DNA of 64,000 nucleotides from JADJWR01 sp964509545 (GTDB lineage: Bacteria; Pseudomonadota; Gammaproteobacteria; Burkholderiales; Burkholderiaceae_F). Shown piece by piece: positions 1-9,447 of the stretch (within the stretch, counting starts at the first letter, position 1; every line of letters starts with the position of its first letter). The notes beneath the pieces are model-generated. The model searched no databases. It saw nothing but the letters and a program-made list of their open reading frames with translations, and was not told the DNA's origin. The stretch spans positions 7,729-71,728 of the forward strand of contig CAZDXQ010000015.1 in assembly GCA_964509545.1 (NCBI GenBank), given 5' to 3'. The translations under genes were made by a program, and so were the position numbers.

Positions 1-166
1 AAAGGCCGTTTCGTCGCGCGACGTGCGGGCCGCCCGATTCATGCCTGGGTTTCGGCGCTTCGTCGCCCCTGGCGGCATTTCGGCGCGTCTTCGCCATGGC
101 CGGCCGCACGTGCGGACCCGCCGGCGACGCAGGCATCGTGATGCGACAGGCGGCGGCGAGTGTCGA
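1..166. other. Left-edge non-coding stretch
   Basis: Downstream flank of the leftward membrane protein gene. I see no frame with protein-like composition and no clear terminator. A gene entering from the left edge cannot be excluded. Confidence 0.4.
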
Positions 167-1009
167 TCAGGCGAGAAAAGGCCGTCCGGCCAGCGCCTGC
201 AGGAACGTGAAGACGATCAGCGCGACATACGCTGCCGTGACCGACCACAGCGCATGGTGCGCGTGCCGGATGCCGGAGGCGGCGATCAGCGCCCCGGCCA
301 GCGGCAACGCCTGGTGCGCGTGCAGGGCCCAGAAATGCGCCACGCGCAGGTCGCCGCCGCTGCGCGACCAGCCCAGCACCGGCAGGCCGCCCGCATCCGA
401 AGGCACGCCGCCCACCCAATGGCCGTTGCCCGACGACAGATAGCCGGCGGTCAGCAGCGTGCCCACGAACGCCACAACTGCGCCGGCGACGAGCGACGAC
501 CGAAACACCGGCGCCAGTCTTATCGTGCGATCGCGGGCGATCATCACGCCTTGCACGAAGATCGCGGCGACCAGCACCACCGCGCCGATGCCGGCGGCTG
601 AGTACGCCAGAGCCCAGGGCAGCGACTGCCGGTTGAAGTGCGACGGCACACCCTTCGTCGCGGCCGCGATCAGCCAGAGCATTTCGAGCAGACCGGCGCC
701 GATCGCTGCGCCGATCACGAAGCGCCCGCCGCGGCGGCGCTGCGCTTGCTGCGGCAGGTAGCCGAAGAACCATGCCAGTGTGGCGAAGTACAGCGCCAGC
801 GAAAGCAGGAACTTCGTTGGTTTGATCCAGACGCTGATGTCGTGCGTCAGCCGCGGATCGATCTGCATCGCCAGCAGGCAGGGCAGCGTCGCCACAGCCG
901 CCAGTTGCGCCGCGGCAGCCAGTTGCGGCTGACGGCGCTCGAGTCCCATCCGCAGCCCGCGGGCGGCGAGGAACCTTGGCCAGCCGGTGCTTGTGCTTGC
1001 GCTCATCAT
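167..1009 (-). CDS. Conserved integral membrane protein of unknown function
   Basis: A 280-residue protein with about seven hydrophobic segments, starting near residue 33 and running to the C-terminus. A conserved-looking patch around residues 190-230 contains NGHWVGG, LGWSRSGGDLR and AHFWALHAHQ. The two His-rich stretches could bind heme or metal, but this is only a guess. The start follows closely on the stop of the ABA4-like gene (35-bp gap, same strand), so the two are probably co-transcribed, and the TetR gene is divergent from them. I do not recognise a named family. Confidence 0.8.
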   Translation of the reverse strand: MMSASTSTGWPRFLAARGLRMGLERRQPQLAAAAQLAAVATLPCLLAMQIDPRLTHDISVWIKPTKFLLSLALYFATLAWFFGYLPQQAQRRRGGRFVIGAAIGAGLLEMLWLIAAATKGVPSHFNRQSLPWALAYSAAGIGAVVLVAAIFVQGVMIARDRTIRLAPVFRSSLVAGAVVAFVGTLLTAGYLSSGNGHWVGGVPSDAGGLPVLGWSRSGGDLRVAHFWALHAHQALPLAGALIAASGIRHAHHALWSVTAAYVALIVFTFLQALAGRPFLA

Positions 1010-1043
1010 TCGTCTTCCTCGGTCAAGTCGGCACGCATGGCGT

Positions 1044-1505
1044 TCAGGGCACCGGCAAAGGCAGCGGTGCCGCGCCGGCGCGGCTGCGCAGCAGATAGAA
1101 GCGAAGCGCCATGAACGCCAGCCAGCCCAGTGGACCGAACATCAGGGTCAGGATCAGGCAGGGCACGAGCAGCCAGCGCGACATGCCGAGACGCCGCGCC
1201 TGCTCGCGCTCCCACAGGCCGACCAGCAGATCGAAGGCAAGGTAGTGGACCCAGCCGGCCAACAACAGGCCGCGGTGCTCGAACAGCCGCGCGACTTGAT
1301 CGAGGCTGCCGAAGCCACCGCTGCCGGAACTCCAGAACGCAGCCAACAGGGCCGCGTAGACGATGCTGACCGCCAGCGCGATCAGCACCACGGTCAGGCG
1401 CGGCGCATCGATGCGATAGGGCAGGAGCGCGAGCAGCAGCCAGCCGGCCCACGCGGCGTTGGTGGCCAGCGAGAACAGCAAATCGAAGGAGAGCCCGGTT
1501 TCCAT
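1044..1505 (-). CDS. ABA4-like (DUF4281) family membrane protein
   Basis: A 153-residue protein with four hydrophobic segments. The segment GWVHYLAFDLLVGLWE is the hallmark of the ABA4-like family. In plants ABA4 acts in neoxanthin formation; the bacterial members have no settled role. It is the first gene of a leftward pair with the 280-residue membrane protein and is divergent from the TetR gene (90-bp gap), which makes it a likely regulatory target. Family assignment is from motif recognition and the function is open. Confidence 0.75.
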   Translation of the reverse strand: METGLSFDLLFSLATNAAWAGWLLLALLPYRIDAPRLTVVLIALAVSIVYAALLAAFWSSGSGGFGSLDQVARLFEHRGLLLAGWVHYLAFDLLVGLWEREQARRLGMSRWLLVPCLILTLMFGPLGWLAFMALRFYLLRSRAGAAPLPLPVP

Positions 1506-1595
1506 GCGCGCAACCCGATTTAGACATCGTCCAGATTCGGCACGCGAAGTTATCGGCTAAACTAGGCAGTGTCAAGAACTGGACGGGAAACGCGG

Positions 1596-2285
1596 ATGCC
1601 GCGACAACGCCCGAAGCTGGTGCGCCAGCCGCGCAGACCCGCGCGCGTGTCCGCCGGTCCGTATCACCACGGCGACCTGCCGCGCGCCCTGCTCGACGCT
1701 GCCGAAGCGGTGCTCGCCGACGTCGGTGTCGAAGGTTTCACGCTGCGCGAATGCGCTCGCCGTGCCGGCGTCTCGCATGGTGCGCCGGCGCACCACTTCG
1801 GCGATGTGCGCGGCCTGCTGACGGAATTCACCGCCGAAAGCTTCGAGCAGCTCGCCGCCGCCATGCAACGTCGGCGGCAGGCGGCGGCAGCCGATGCGCA
1901 GTCGCAGCTGATCGCTGTCGGTCTGGCTTACGTCGACTACGCGCTGGCGCACCGGTCGCGCTTCCAGCTGATGTTCCGCAGCGACCGCCTCGACCCGAAC
2001 AACGCTCGCCTGCAGGGCGCCAGCGCCGCGTCCTACGGTCACCTGGCCGAGACGATGGCGGGCGTGTGCGAGGCGATCGGGGCACCGACTGCCCTGCGGC
2101 AGGAGAAGGTCGCCTTCGCCTGGGCGATCGTGCACGGCTTCGCGACGCTGCTGCTCGACAACGCCGGCTTCGCAAGACAGGCCGGCGGCAGCCGCGAGCA
2201 CGCGCTGCCGCTGCTCGAACGCCTGCTGCAGATGTGCCAGCCGGCCTTTGCGCTGCGCGCGCTGCCCGACGGCGACGTTTGCTGA
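1596..2285 (+). CDS. TetR/AcrR family transcriptional regulator
   Basis: A 229-residue one-component regulator. The N-terminal TetR helix-turn-helix is at about residues 23-70 (YHHGDLPRALLDAAE, then FTLRECARRAGVSHGAPAHHFGD). The C-terminal ligand domain contains the LAYVDYALAHRSRFQLMF pattern typical of TetR proteins with a WHG-type C-terminal domain. ATG at 1596 is preferred over an upstream GTG (1569) because the conserved region starts after it. It is divergent from the ABA4-like operon and probably controls it. Confidence 0.85.
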   Translation: MPRQRPKLVRQPRRPARVSAGPYHHGDLPRALLDAAEAVLADVGVEGFTLRECARRAGVSHGAPAHHFGDVRGLLTEFTAESFEQLAAAMQRRRQAAAADAQSQLIAVGLAYVDYALAHRSRFQLMFRSDRLDPNNARLQGASAASYGHLAETMAGVCEAIGAPTALRQEKVAFAWAIVHGFATLLLDNAGFARQAGGSREHALPLLERLLQMCQPAFALRALPDGDVC

Positions 2286-2294
2286 GCGCTCCCC

Positions 2295-3281
2295 TTACCC
2301 GATGGTCAGCACGACGTTGCCGTTCGTGCGCCCACTTTCGACGCGTTCGTGCGCTTCGGCAATCGACTCCAGCGGCAGGCGGGCGGCGATGTTGTGCCGC
2401 AGCCGATCCTCGCGCAGCCACGCGTCGAGTTGTGCCAGCGCAGCGGCGCGATCGGCGTCGTTCAGGTTGTAGACGATGAAGAAGCGGACGCGGACGTTCT
2501 TGACGATCGCCGGGAAGAACGGGACGGCAATCTCAGGCCGGCCGCTGCCGTAGACGACGATGTCGCCTTCCGGCCGCAACGCAGCGAGGGACGCGCCGAC
2601 GTTGGCGGCGAAATCGACTTCGATGACGCGTTCGGCGCCATCGCCGCCGGTGGCCTCGAGCACGCGCGCCGCCACGTCCTCGCGCCGGTAGTCGATGACC
2701 TCGTCAGCGCCGGCCTGCCTCGCCAGCGTCGCTTTCTCCGCGCTGCTCACGGTGGCCAGCACGCGGCGCGCGCCGCACAGCCTCGCCATCTGCACGGCGT
2801 AGTGGCCGACCGCGCCGGCCCCGCCGGTGACCAGCACGGTCTTTCCAACCACACCGCCGTCCATGCGCACCGCATGCAGCGCCGTCAGCGCCGGGATACC
2901 GAGACAGGCGCCGACATCGAAAGGCACCCGCGCCGGCAGCACGACGGCCTGCGCCGCCGGCAGCACGACGAATTGCGCCGCCGTGCCGCAAGCGCGCTTC
3001 CACGCCGCATTCCAGGTCCAGACGGGTTCGCCGACGCGCGCATCGGGCACGCCCGCGCCGACCTTGTCGATGACGCCCGCGCCATCGCTGTGCGGGATGA
3101 TGCGGGCAAAAGGCAGTTCCTTCGAGCGCAGGCCGGCCCGCGACTTCACGTCCGACGGATTGACGCCTGAGCAGGCCAGCCGGACACGCACCTCGCCCGG
3201 GCCGGGCTCGGGCGTCGGCAGTTCATCGACCTGCAGCACCTCACGAGCAGCGCCGGTGCGTTCGTAGAAAGCGGCTCGCAT
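2295..3281 (-). CDS. NADPH:quinone reductase-type MDR oxidoreductase
   Basis: A 328-residue zinc-independent medium-chain dehydrogenase/reductase. A GroES-like N-terminal domain (GEVRVRLACSGVNPSDVKSR) is followed by a Rossmann fold with the GGAGAVGHYAVQMARL nucleotide motif near residue 150. The structural-zinc cysteine cluster is absent, as expected for quinone reductases (QOR family). ATG at 3281 is chosen because the protein homology starts there and AAGG lies just upstream; the open frame continues upstream without conserved sequence. It converges with the TetR gene, with 9 bp between the stops. Confidence 0.88.
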   Translation of the reverse strand: MRAAFYERTGAAREVLQVDELPTPEPGPGEVRVRLACSGVNPSDVKSRAGLRSKELPFARIIPHSDGAGVIDKVGAGVPDARVGEPVWTWNAAWKRACGTAAQFVVLPAAQAVVLPARVPFDVGACLGIPALTALHAVRMDGGVVGKTVLVTGGAGAVGHYAVQMARLCGARRVLATVSSAEKATLARQAGADEVIDYRREDVAARVLEATGGDGAERVIEVDFAANVGASLAALRPEGDIVVYGSGRPEIAVPFFPAIVKNVRVRFFIVYNLNDADRAAALAQLDAWLREDRLRHNIAARLPLESIAEAHERVESGRTNGNVVLTIG

Positions 3282-3472
3282 CCTCAGACCTTTCCCGCCT
3301 TGCGGCGAATGCCGAACGAGAGCGGAAGATACGCGTTGCGGCACCGGAGTGTCGCGATGGCCGCCCCGCGGGGAAGCAGCGCGCCGCCCGTCATGACAGG
3401 CTGCAGCCCCTCGCGGTCGCTCGGGCCGGGATTCGCGGGTGGCTGAACGTCGCCGCGGATCCGCCCGGTGCG

Positions 3473-3877
3473 TCACTTCTTGCCGTGTCCCTTGCCGTGC
3501 CCCTTTGCGTACCCCTTGCCCGGGTCGCGCGGCCGCCCGTCACCGCGGACGTGCTGGTTGTACCAGTCGTGACGCACGAAATAGACCGGATATCCGCAGG
3601 CGTTGTATTGCCGGCAGTACCTCGCCCAGTTCTTCCGATGCGCCAGCGGCACCCACATGTAGATCGGCTGCAACGGCGCGGCGACCACCGGCGGCGGGGC
3701 AATGATTACCGGTTGCGGAACGATCACCGCCGGCTGCGGAAAGCGGCCGATGTCGATGCGTCCGTAGACGCCGGGCTGGCTGATCTCGACCGAGATGCCG
3801 ACGTCGGCCGCGCGCGCTGCCGGCAGGCCTGCCGCGACGGCTGCGGTCACACAAGCCAAGACAATGAATCGTTTCAT
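3473..3877 (-). CDS. Small secreted protein with Pro/Val-rich segment and basic tail
   Basis: A 134-residue protein with a clear signal peptide (residues 1-23, ending ARAADV). Next comes QPGVYGRIDIGRFPQPAVI, a Pro/Val-rich linker, an aromatic/Cys core (PIYMWVPLAHRKNW, YCRQYNACGYPVYFV) and a Gly/Lys/His tail (GKGYAKGHGKGHGKK). GGAGGG lies eight bases before the ATG. Two Cys could form a disulfide in the periplasm. It resembles in layout the protein at 17621-18052. Function is unknown. Confidence 0.8.
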   Translation of the reverse strand: MKRFIVLACVTAAVAAGLPAARAADVGISVEISQPGVYGRIDIGRFPQPAVIVPQPVIIAPPPVVAAPLQPIYMWVPLAHRKNWARYCRQYNACGYPVYFVRHDWYNQHVRGDGRPRDPGKGYAKGHGKGHGKK

Positions 3878-4175
3878 GAGCTTTCCCTCCTGTGCTGGTC
3901 TGGTCCGATCCAGAGGCCCGAGGCCCATCCGCCCCTCGACACGTCTCCGCTTCAACGCCGTGGGACGCCAGGCCGCCGACAAACGGCCGCAGGAGCGCCC
4001 TGCATTCTGCGCCAACGGCAGCTTCGACACGGCTTCCCACCGAAGGCCACCGATCCGCTGCACGCCGTTGACCGTTCGGTCGATTTCAAATTCATCCGGA
4101 TCGGGACGATATTCATCAGTGAGCGGGAGGCCCGCGCCGACCCGCACCTGCCGATGCGACCGGAGACCCGGACCC
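3878..4175. other. Intergenic region, no gene seen
   Basis: About 300 bases between two genes that diverge (leftward secreted protein, rightward unknown protein). Frames crossing it are compositional shadows. No operator or RNA structure stood out. Confidence 0.4.
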
Positions 4176-4610
4176 ATGCCTCGCGATCTGCCCCATGTGA
4201 ATGACCACGCAAGCCCGCGGTGGCGACACCCCGATGCCATGTTGCCGGTGCCGTCGCCCGACCGGGTGTGGACGCTGGCGCGGCGGGCGTTTGCCACCGG
4301 GTATATCGAACAACTGCCGCTGCGGGCCCGATTCCTCGACGTCCTCGAACACCTGGACCGCGGCCACCTGCTGGCGCTGATGGGCGCCACGGTGCCGACG
4401 GTCTGGCTCGACGGCTATCCCGACGTCGCCCTGCTGGCCGGGGTGCTGTTCACCTATGGTTACGTGCAGATCGCCGGCCGCCATCGCGACAACCCGCAGG
4501 TCGTCTACTTCACGCTGTCGGAAAGCGGCAGGCGCAAGATGCGCGAAGGCCGCGAGTGGTGGAACGAACTGTCGTTCCTGCAGCGGCTGCAGGTGCGCCT
4601 GTTCGGCTGA
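4176..4610 (+). CDS. Hypothetical protein, possible winged-helix fold
   Basis: A 144-residue soluble protein. Central helices (residues about 25-60) are followed by a segment ending YFTLSESGRRKMREGREWW, which recalls the last strand/helix of small winged-helix regulators, but no family is certain. ATG at 4176 has GGAG about ten bases upstream; the frame stays open far upstream, so the start is tentative. A short frame at 4615 follows within four bases. Confidence 0.55.
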   Translation: MPRDLPHVNDHASPRWRHPDAMLPVPSPDRVWTLARRAFATGYIEQLPLRARFLDVLEHLDRGHLLALMGATVPTVWLDGYPDVALLAGVLFTYGYVQIAGRHRDNPQVVYFTLSESGRRKMREGREWWNELSFLQRLQVRLFG

Positions 4611-4614
4611 TGCC

Positions 4615-4770
4615 GTGATCGGCGACGATCGAGCGCTGCGCGCCGCCGCCGAGGCCGCGGAAGCCTGGCTCGACGTGCTGCTGCTGACGACGATGATCGC
4701 GCTCGCCCCCTGCGAATGGAGTGCGCGCTTCATCACCGCCTGGACACGGGCGTTCGGCGACGGCAGCTAG
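4615..4770 (+). CDS. Possible small helical protein
   Basis: A 51-codon frame starting with GTG four bases after the preceding stop. It encodes a plausible amphipathic/hydrophobic peptide (ALRAAAEAAEAWLDVLLLTT, then MIALAPCEW). No recognised family and no good ribosome site. It would be translated by coupling if real. It lies only 24 bases from the end of the convergent groEL paralogue. Confidence 0.3.
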   Translation: MIGDDRALRAAAEAAEAWLDVLLLTTMIALAPCEWSARFITAWTRAFGDGS

Positions 4771-4794
4771 ACGGCCGCGCGATATCCTCCGCGC

Positions 4795-6408
<1,614 letters not shown>

Positions 6409-6484
6409 GATCTCGTCCGCTCCTGTTGCCTCGACAGGCCAACGGCGGCGGGCCAACGACCTCGTGGCCGCGCGCCGGCTGCAG

Positions 6485-6540
6485 CTAGGGCCTGTTCACG
6501 CTAAAGCCGGGTGTGCGCGTCTAGCGTGAACAGGCCCTAG
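6485..6540. repeat. Perfect 19-bp inverted repeat between groL and csp
   Basis: The arms at 6485-6503 and 6522-6540 (CTAGGGCCTGTTCACGCTA and its complement) are perfect, with an 18-nt loop. It lies upstream of both divergent genes, so it is not a normal 3-prime terminator, and no T tract follows. It resembles REP-type mobile hairpins. Confidence 0.75.
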
Positions 6541-6820
6541 CCTAGCCACTCGCCGCAGCAGTGGATTGCGCCACGGCAAGCGACGCCCATGGGCGTTGCC
6601 GCAGGGCCTCAGCCGGACCGGGCGATCAGGCGTACCCGCTGCCCGGGCCGCGCGGCCCGGCCGACAAAAGGCCGGCCCGTGGGCGGAAAACCGCGTACAC
6701 TGCGCCGGCTTTCGTTTGAGTTTCGGTTTTTCCTCAGGTTGTCCGAGGCTCGTTGTTTGGTTCGTAGAACAACGACGCGTCCCAGGGTTCCGCAGGTTTA
6801 TGCCGCTTGATCGTTTGCTC

Positions 6821-6842
6821 GCCGCGGGCCGTTTCCCGCGGC
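6821..6842 (+). promoter_or_regulatory. Stem-loop in the cold-shock gene leader
   Basis: An 8-bp GC stem (GCCGCGGG / CCCGCGGC) with a six-base loop ends 39 bases before the csp ATG, in a locally AT-richer leader. Cold-shock mRNAs usually have long structured leaders that change fold with temperature, so a regulatory role is plausible but not shown. Confidence 0.5.
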
Positions 6843-6881
6843 CGATTGTTTTCACTTTTTCTTGTATTAAAGGAACTTCAA

Positions 6882-7085
6882 ATGGCACAGGGAACCGTCA
6901 AGTGGTTCAACGACGCAAAGGGCTTTGGCTTCATCACGCCGGATGACGGCGGCAAGGACCTGTTCGCGCACTTCTCCGAGATCAAGGCGAACGGCTTCCG
7001 TTCGCTGCAGGAAGGACAGAAGGTCGAGTTCGTCGTCAAGCAGGGTCCCAAGGGACCGCAGGCTTCCGAAATCCGGCCGGTCTGA
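6882..7085 (+). CDS. Cold-shock protein, CspA family
   Basis: A 67-residue single cold-shock domain. RNP1-like KGFGFIT and RNP2-like DLFAHF motifs are present after the usual GTVKWFNDAKGFGF start. It binds single-stranded RNA/DNA as an RNA chaperone. ATG at 6882 has AAAGGAA ahead of it. A strong intrinsic terminator follows 21 bases after the stop, so it is probably monocistronic. The long leader upstream fits post-transcriptional control. Confidence 0.96.
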   Translation: MAQGTVKWFNDAKGFGFITPDDGGKDLFAHFSEIKANGFRSLQEGQKVEFVVKQGPKGPQASEIRPV

Positions 7086-7106
7086 CCGGCGCCTCGGCGC
7101 TGCAAG

Positions 7107-7138
7107 AAAAACCGCGGCCATGCGCCGCGGTTTTTTTT
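7107..7138 (+). terminator. Intrinsic terminator of csp
   Basis: The stem CCGCGGC / GCCGCGG with a CATGC loop is extended by A/T pairs and followed by eight T residues. It also serves as a near-symmetrical element against the convergent yitT-like gene. Confidence 0.9.
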
Positions 7139-7141
7139 CGC

Positions 7142-7768
7142 TCACACGCCGAGGTAACGCCCGGGCCGATGATTGACCGCGACCACCAGGTTCAGCGCCA
7201 CTGCGCCGAGTACCGAGATGGCGATCAGCGCCGGCTCGACCAGCGCGAGAGCGGCCAGCACGATCAGGCAATCGACGGCCATCTGCACATTGCCGGCGCG
7301 CCAGCCGAAACGCTCCTGCAGGAACAGCACGACGACGTTCAGGCCGCCCAGGCTCGACTTGTGGCGGAAGAGCATCAGCAGGCCGGCGCCGATCAGGAAG
7401 CCGCCCATCACGCCCGCATACAGCGGATGAAGCGCCTCGAACCGCAGCACACGCGGCATCAGTTCGGTAAACAGCGACAGCGCCGCCACGGCGCAGAACG
7501 TCTTCAGCGTGAACGCCCGCCCCATCGTGCGCAGGGCGAGGATGTAGAAGGGCAGGTTGATGGCGAAGAACACCGGGCCGAAGCGCCAGCCCGTGCCGCA
7601 ATGGATCAGGAAAGCCAGTCCAGCAGTGCCGCCGGTGAGCAGCCCGGCGCGGCCGAACATGGCCACGCCCAGCGCGATGAACAGCGCGCCGGTAACGATC
7701 GCCTGCACATCCTCGAACAGCGTGTGACGCGCCTGCACCACCGCTTCGCTCTCCATCGCCGGCGGCAT
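7142..7768 (-). CDS. YitT family (DUF161) membrane protein
   Basis: A 208-residue protein with about five or six hydrophobic segments. Typical family features are LGVAMFGRAGLLTGGTAGLAFLI near the N-terminus and HKSSLGGLNVVVLFLQERFG in the middle. It is a putative inner-membrane protein of unknown transport role. The start overlaps the arfB stop by one base (7768), so the two genes are translationally coupled. Confidence 0.85.
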   Translation of the reverse strand: MPPAMESEAVVQARHTLFEDVQAIVTGALFIALGVAMFGRAGLLTGGTAGLAFLIHCGTGWRFGPVFFAINLPFYILALRTMGRAFTLKTFCAVAALSLFTELMPRVLRFEALHPLYAGVMGGFLIGAGLLMLFRHKSSLGGLNVVVLFLQERFGWRAGNVQMAVDCLIVLAALALVEPALIAISVLGAVALNLVVAVNHRPGRYLGV

Positions 7769-8178
7769 CAGCCGCTGACGCGGCCGCGCTGCGCCTTGAT
7801 CTGGCCGCGTCTGACCTTTTCTTCGACGCGCCGGCGTTGCGCTGCGGCGGTCGGTTTGGTCGGTCGGCGCACCCGCGGAATCGTCGCCGCCGCCGACACC
7901 AGCGCCTTTAGCCGGGCCAGCGCCTCGGCGCGGTTCTTCTCCAGGCTGCGATGCTGCTGCGCCTTGATCACCACCACGCCGTCGCTGCTGATGCGCTGGT
8001 CGCGGCGCGTCAGCAGCCGCGCCTTCAGTTCATCGGGCAGGCTGGAGGCACGGATGTCGAAGCGCAGATGAACGGCGTTTGACACCTTGTTGACGTTCTG
8101 ACCGCCGGCACCCTGGGCGCGGATCGCCTCGAACGACATTTCGTCCTCGCGCAGTTCGAACGGGATCTTCGTCGCCAT
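7768..8178 (-). CDS. arfB: Alternative ribosome-rescue factor B (peptidyl-tRNA hydrolase)
   Basis: A 136-residue class I release-factor-like protein with the catalytic GGQ loop at residues 25-27 (AQGAGGQNVNK) and the basic C-terminal tail that enters the empty mRNA channel (KVRRGQIKAQRGR). It frees stalled ribosomes by hydrolysing peptidyl-tRNA without needing a stop codon. It lacks the codon-recognition domain of RF1/RF2, as expected. It is divergent from rarD. Confidence 0.95.
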   Translation of the reverse strand: MATKIPFELREDEMSFEAIRAQGAGGQNVNKVSNAVHLRFDIRASSLPDELKARLLTRRDQRISSDGVVVIKAQQHRSLEKNRAEALARLKALVSAAATIPRVRRPTKPTAAAQRRRVEEKVRRGQIKAQRGRVSG

Positions 8179-8252
8179 GGCGGCAATGCTATACGCGCCG
8201 ACGCCGCATAATCGGCCGCCCTCATTCGGCTGCCCCGCCCTGCGCGTCCACC

Positions 8253-9131
8253 ATGAACCGCGGCATCGCCTATGCCAGCGCCGCCTACCTGCTATGGGGC
8301 GTGTTCCCCATCTACTTCAAGGCGCTGCAGGCGGTCGCGCCACTGGAGATCCTCGGCCACCGCATCGTCTGGTCGCTCGCGGTCTGCGCGGCGCTGCTGC
8401 TGGCCCTGCGGCGAGGGCAATGGCTGGCCGACCTGCGCCGGCAGCCCCGAGTGCTGCTGTGGTTCGTCGCCAGCAGCATGCTGGTGGCGGTCAACTGGTT
8501 CGTCTACATCTGGGCAGTGAACGCCGGCCGGGTGGTGGACGCCAGTCTCGGTTACTTCATCAACCCTCTGGTGAACGTGCTGATCGGAGCGTTGTTCCTG
8601 CACGAGCGGCTGCGCGGCATGCAGTGGGTCGCAGTGGCCGTGGCGGCCATCGGCGTTTCGTGGCTCACCTGGCAGGCCGGCGCGGTGCCGTGGATCGGGC
8701 TGGTGCTGGCGCTGAGCTTCGGCCTGTACGGCCTGCTGCGCAAGACGGCCGCGCTCGGCGCGGTTGAAGGGCTGACGCTCGAAACCCTGCTGCTGGCGCC
8801 AATCGCCGCGGCCTATCTCGGCTGGCTGATGCTTGGCAGCCACAGCGGCTTCTTTCAGGGCGACACCACCACGCGCCTGCTGCTCGCCGCCGCCGGACCG
8901 ATAACGGCGCTGCCGCTGCTGCTGTTCGCCGCCGGCGCGCGGCGCATTCCCTTCTCCACCCTCGGCCTGCTGCAGTACCTCGGTCCGACGCTGCAATTGC
9001 TGATCGGCGTATGGCTCTACGATGAAGCGTTCGCCGAACGCGCGCCCGGCTATGTGCTGATCTGGATCGCGCTGGCGGTATTCAGCGTCGAGGGCGTCGT
9101 GCAAGGCTGGCGCGCCCGCGCCGGCGCCTGA
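8253..9131 (+). CDS. rarD: EamA-family transporter, RarD type
   Basis: A 292-residue, ten-TM drug/metabolite transporter superfamily member with the RarD opening GIAYASAAYLLWGVFPIYFKAL and the segment NWFVYIWAVNAGRVVDASLGYFINPL (shown here in part). Substrate unknown; E. coli RarD is likewise uncharacterised. ATG at 8253 begins the first TM segment directly. It is divergent from arfB, with a 74-bp gap. Confidence 0.92.
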   Translation: MNRGIAYASAAYLLWGVFPIYFKALQAVAPLEILGHRIVWSLAVCAALLLALRRGQWLADLRRQPRVLLWFVASSMLVAVNWFVYIWAVNAGRVVDASLGYFINPLVNVLIGALFLHERLRGMQWVAVAVAAIGVSWLTWQAGAVPWIGLVLALSFGLYGLLRKTAALGAVEGLTLETLLLAPIAAAYLGWLMLGSHSGFFQGDTTTRLLLAAAGPITALPLLLFAAGARRIPFSTLGLLQYLGPTLQLLIGVWLYDEAFAERAPGYVLIWIALAVFSVEGVVQGWRARAGA

Positions 9132-9257
9132 TCGGACTCGGTCGACGCCGGGTCCCGGCCCTGTTGCCGCGACGAAACGTCGCCACCCCGGTGCATTGAC
9201 GGCGCGCGCTCGCGGCGCGAACATTCGCGGCCTCGCTCATCGAGCGCTTTCGCAGGC

Positions 9258-9350
9258 AAGGAGGCGCATATGGCTACCGTCGAGACTGTTCGCTAGTCGG
9301 CTGCGGCTGACGCGGGTCTTTCGCTGATTCCCGCCGCGCGCTGCGGCCGG
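9258..9350 (+). promoter_or_regulatory. Mini-ORF with strong ribosome site and hairpin before rsgA
   Basis: A consensus AAGGAGG (9258-9264) sits five bases before ATG at 9270, which opens an eight-codon frame (MATVETVR) ending in TAG at 9294-9296. Thirty-six bases on, a GCCGC/GCGGC hairpin (9333-9347) is followed by CGGCTTTT. This fits a leader-peptide/attenuation arrangement or the remnant of a decayed gene. The rest of 9132-9447 shows no gene. Confidence 0.4.
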
Positions 9351-9447
9351 CTTTTCCCTGGCAAACGCGTCCTGCGCCCCCGGCGCAGCCCTTTTGTCGC
9401 GCCCGCACGCGGCCAACGCGGCCCACGGGCGCCCGATGAGAGACCCA

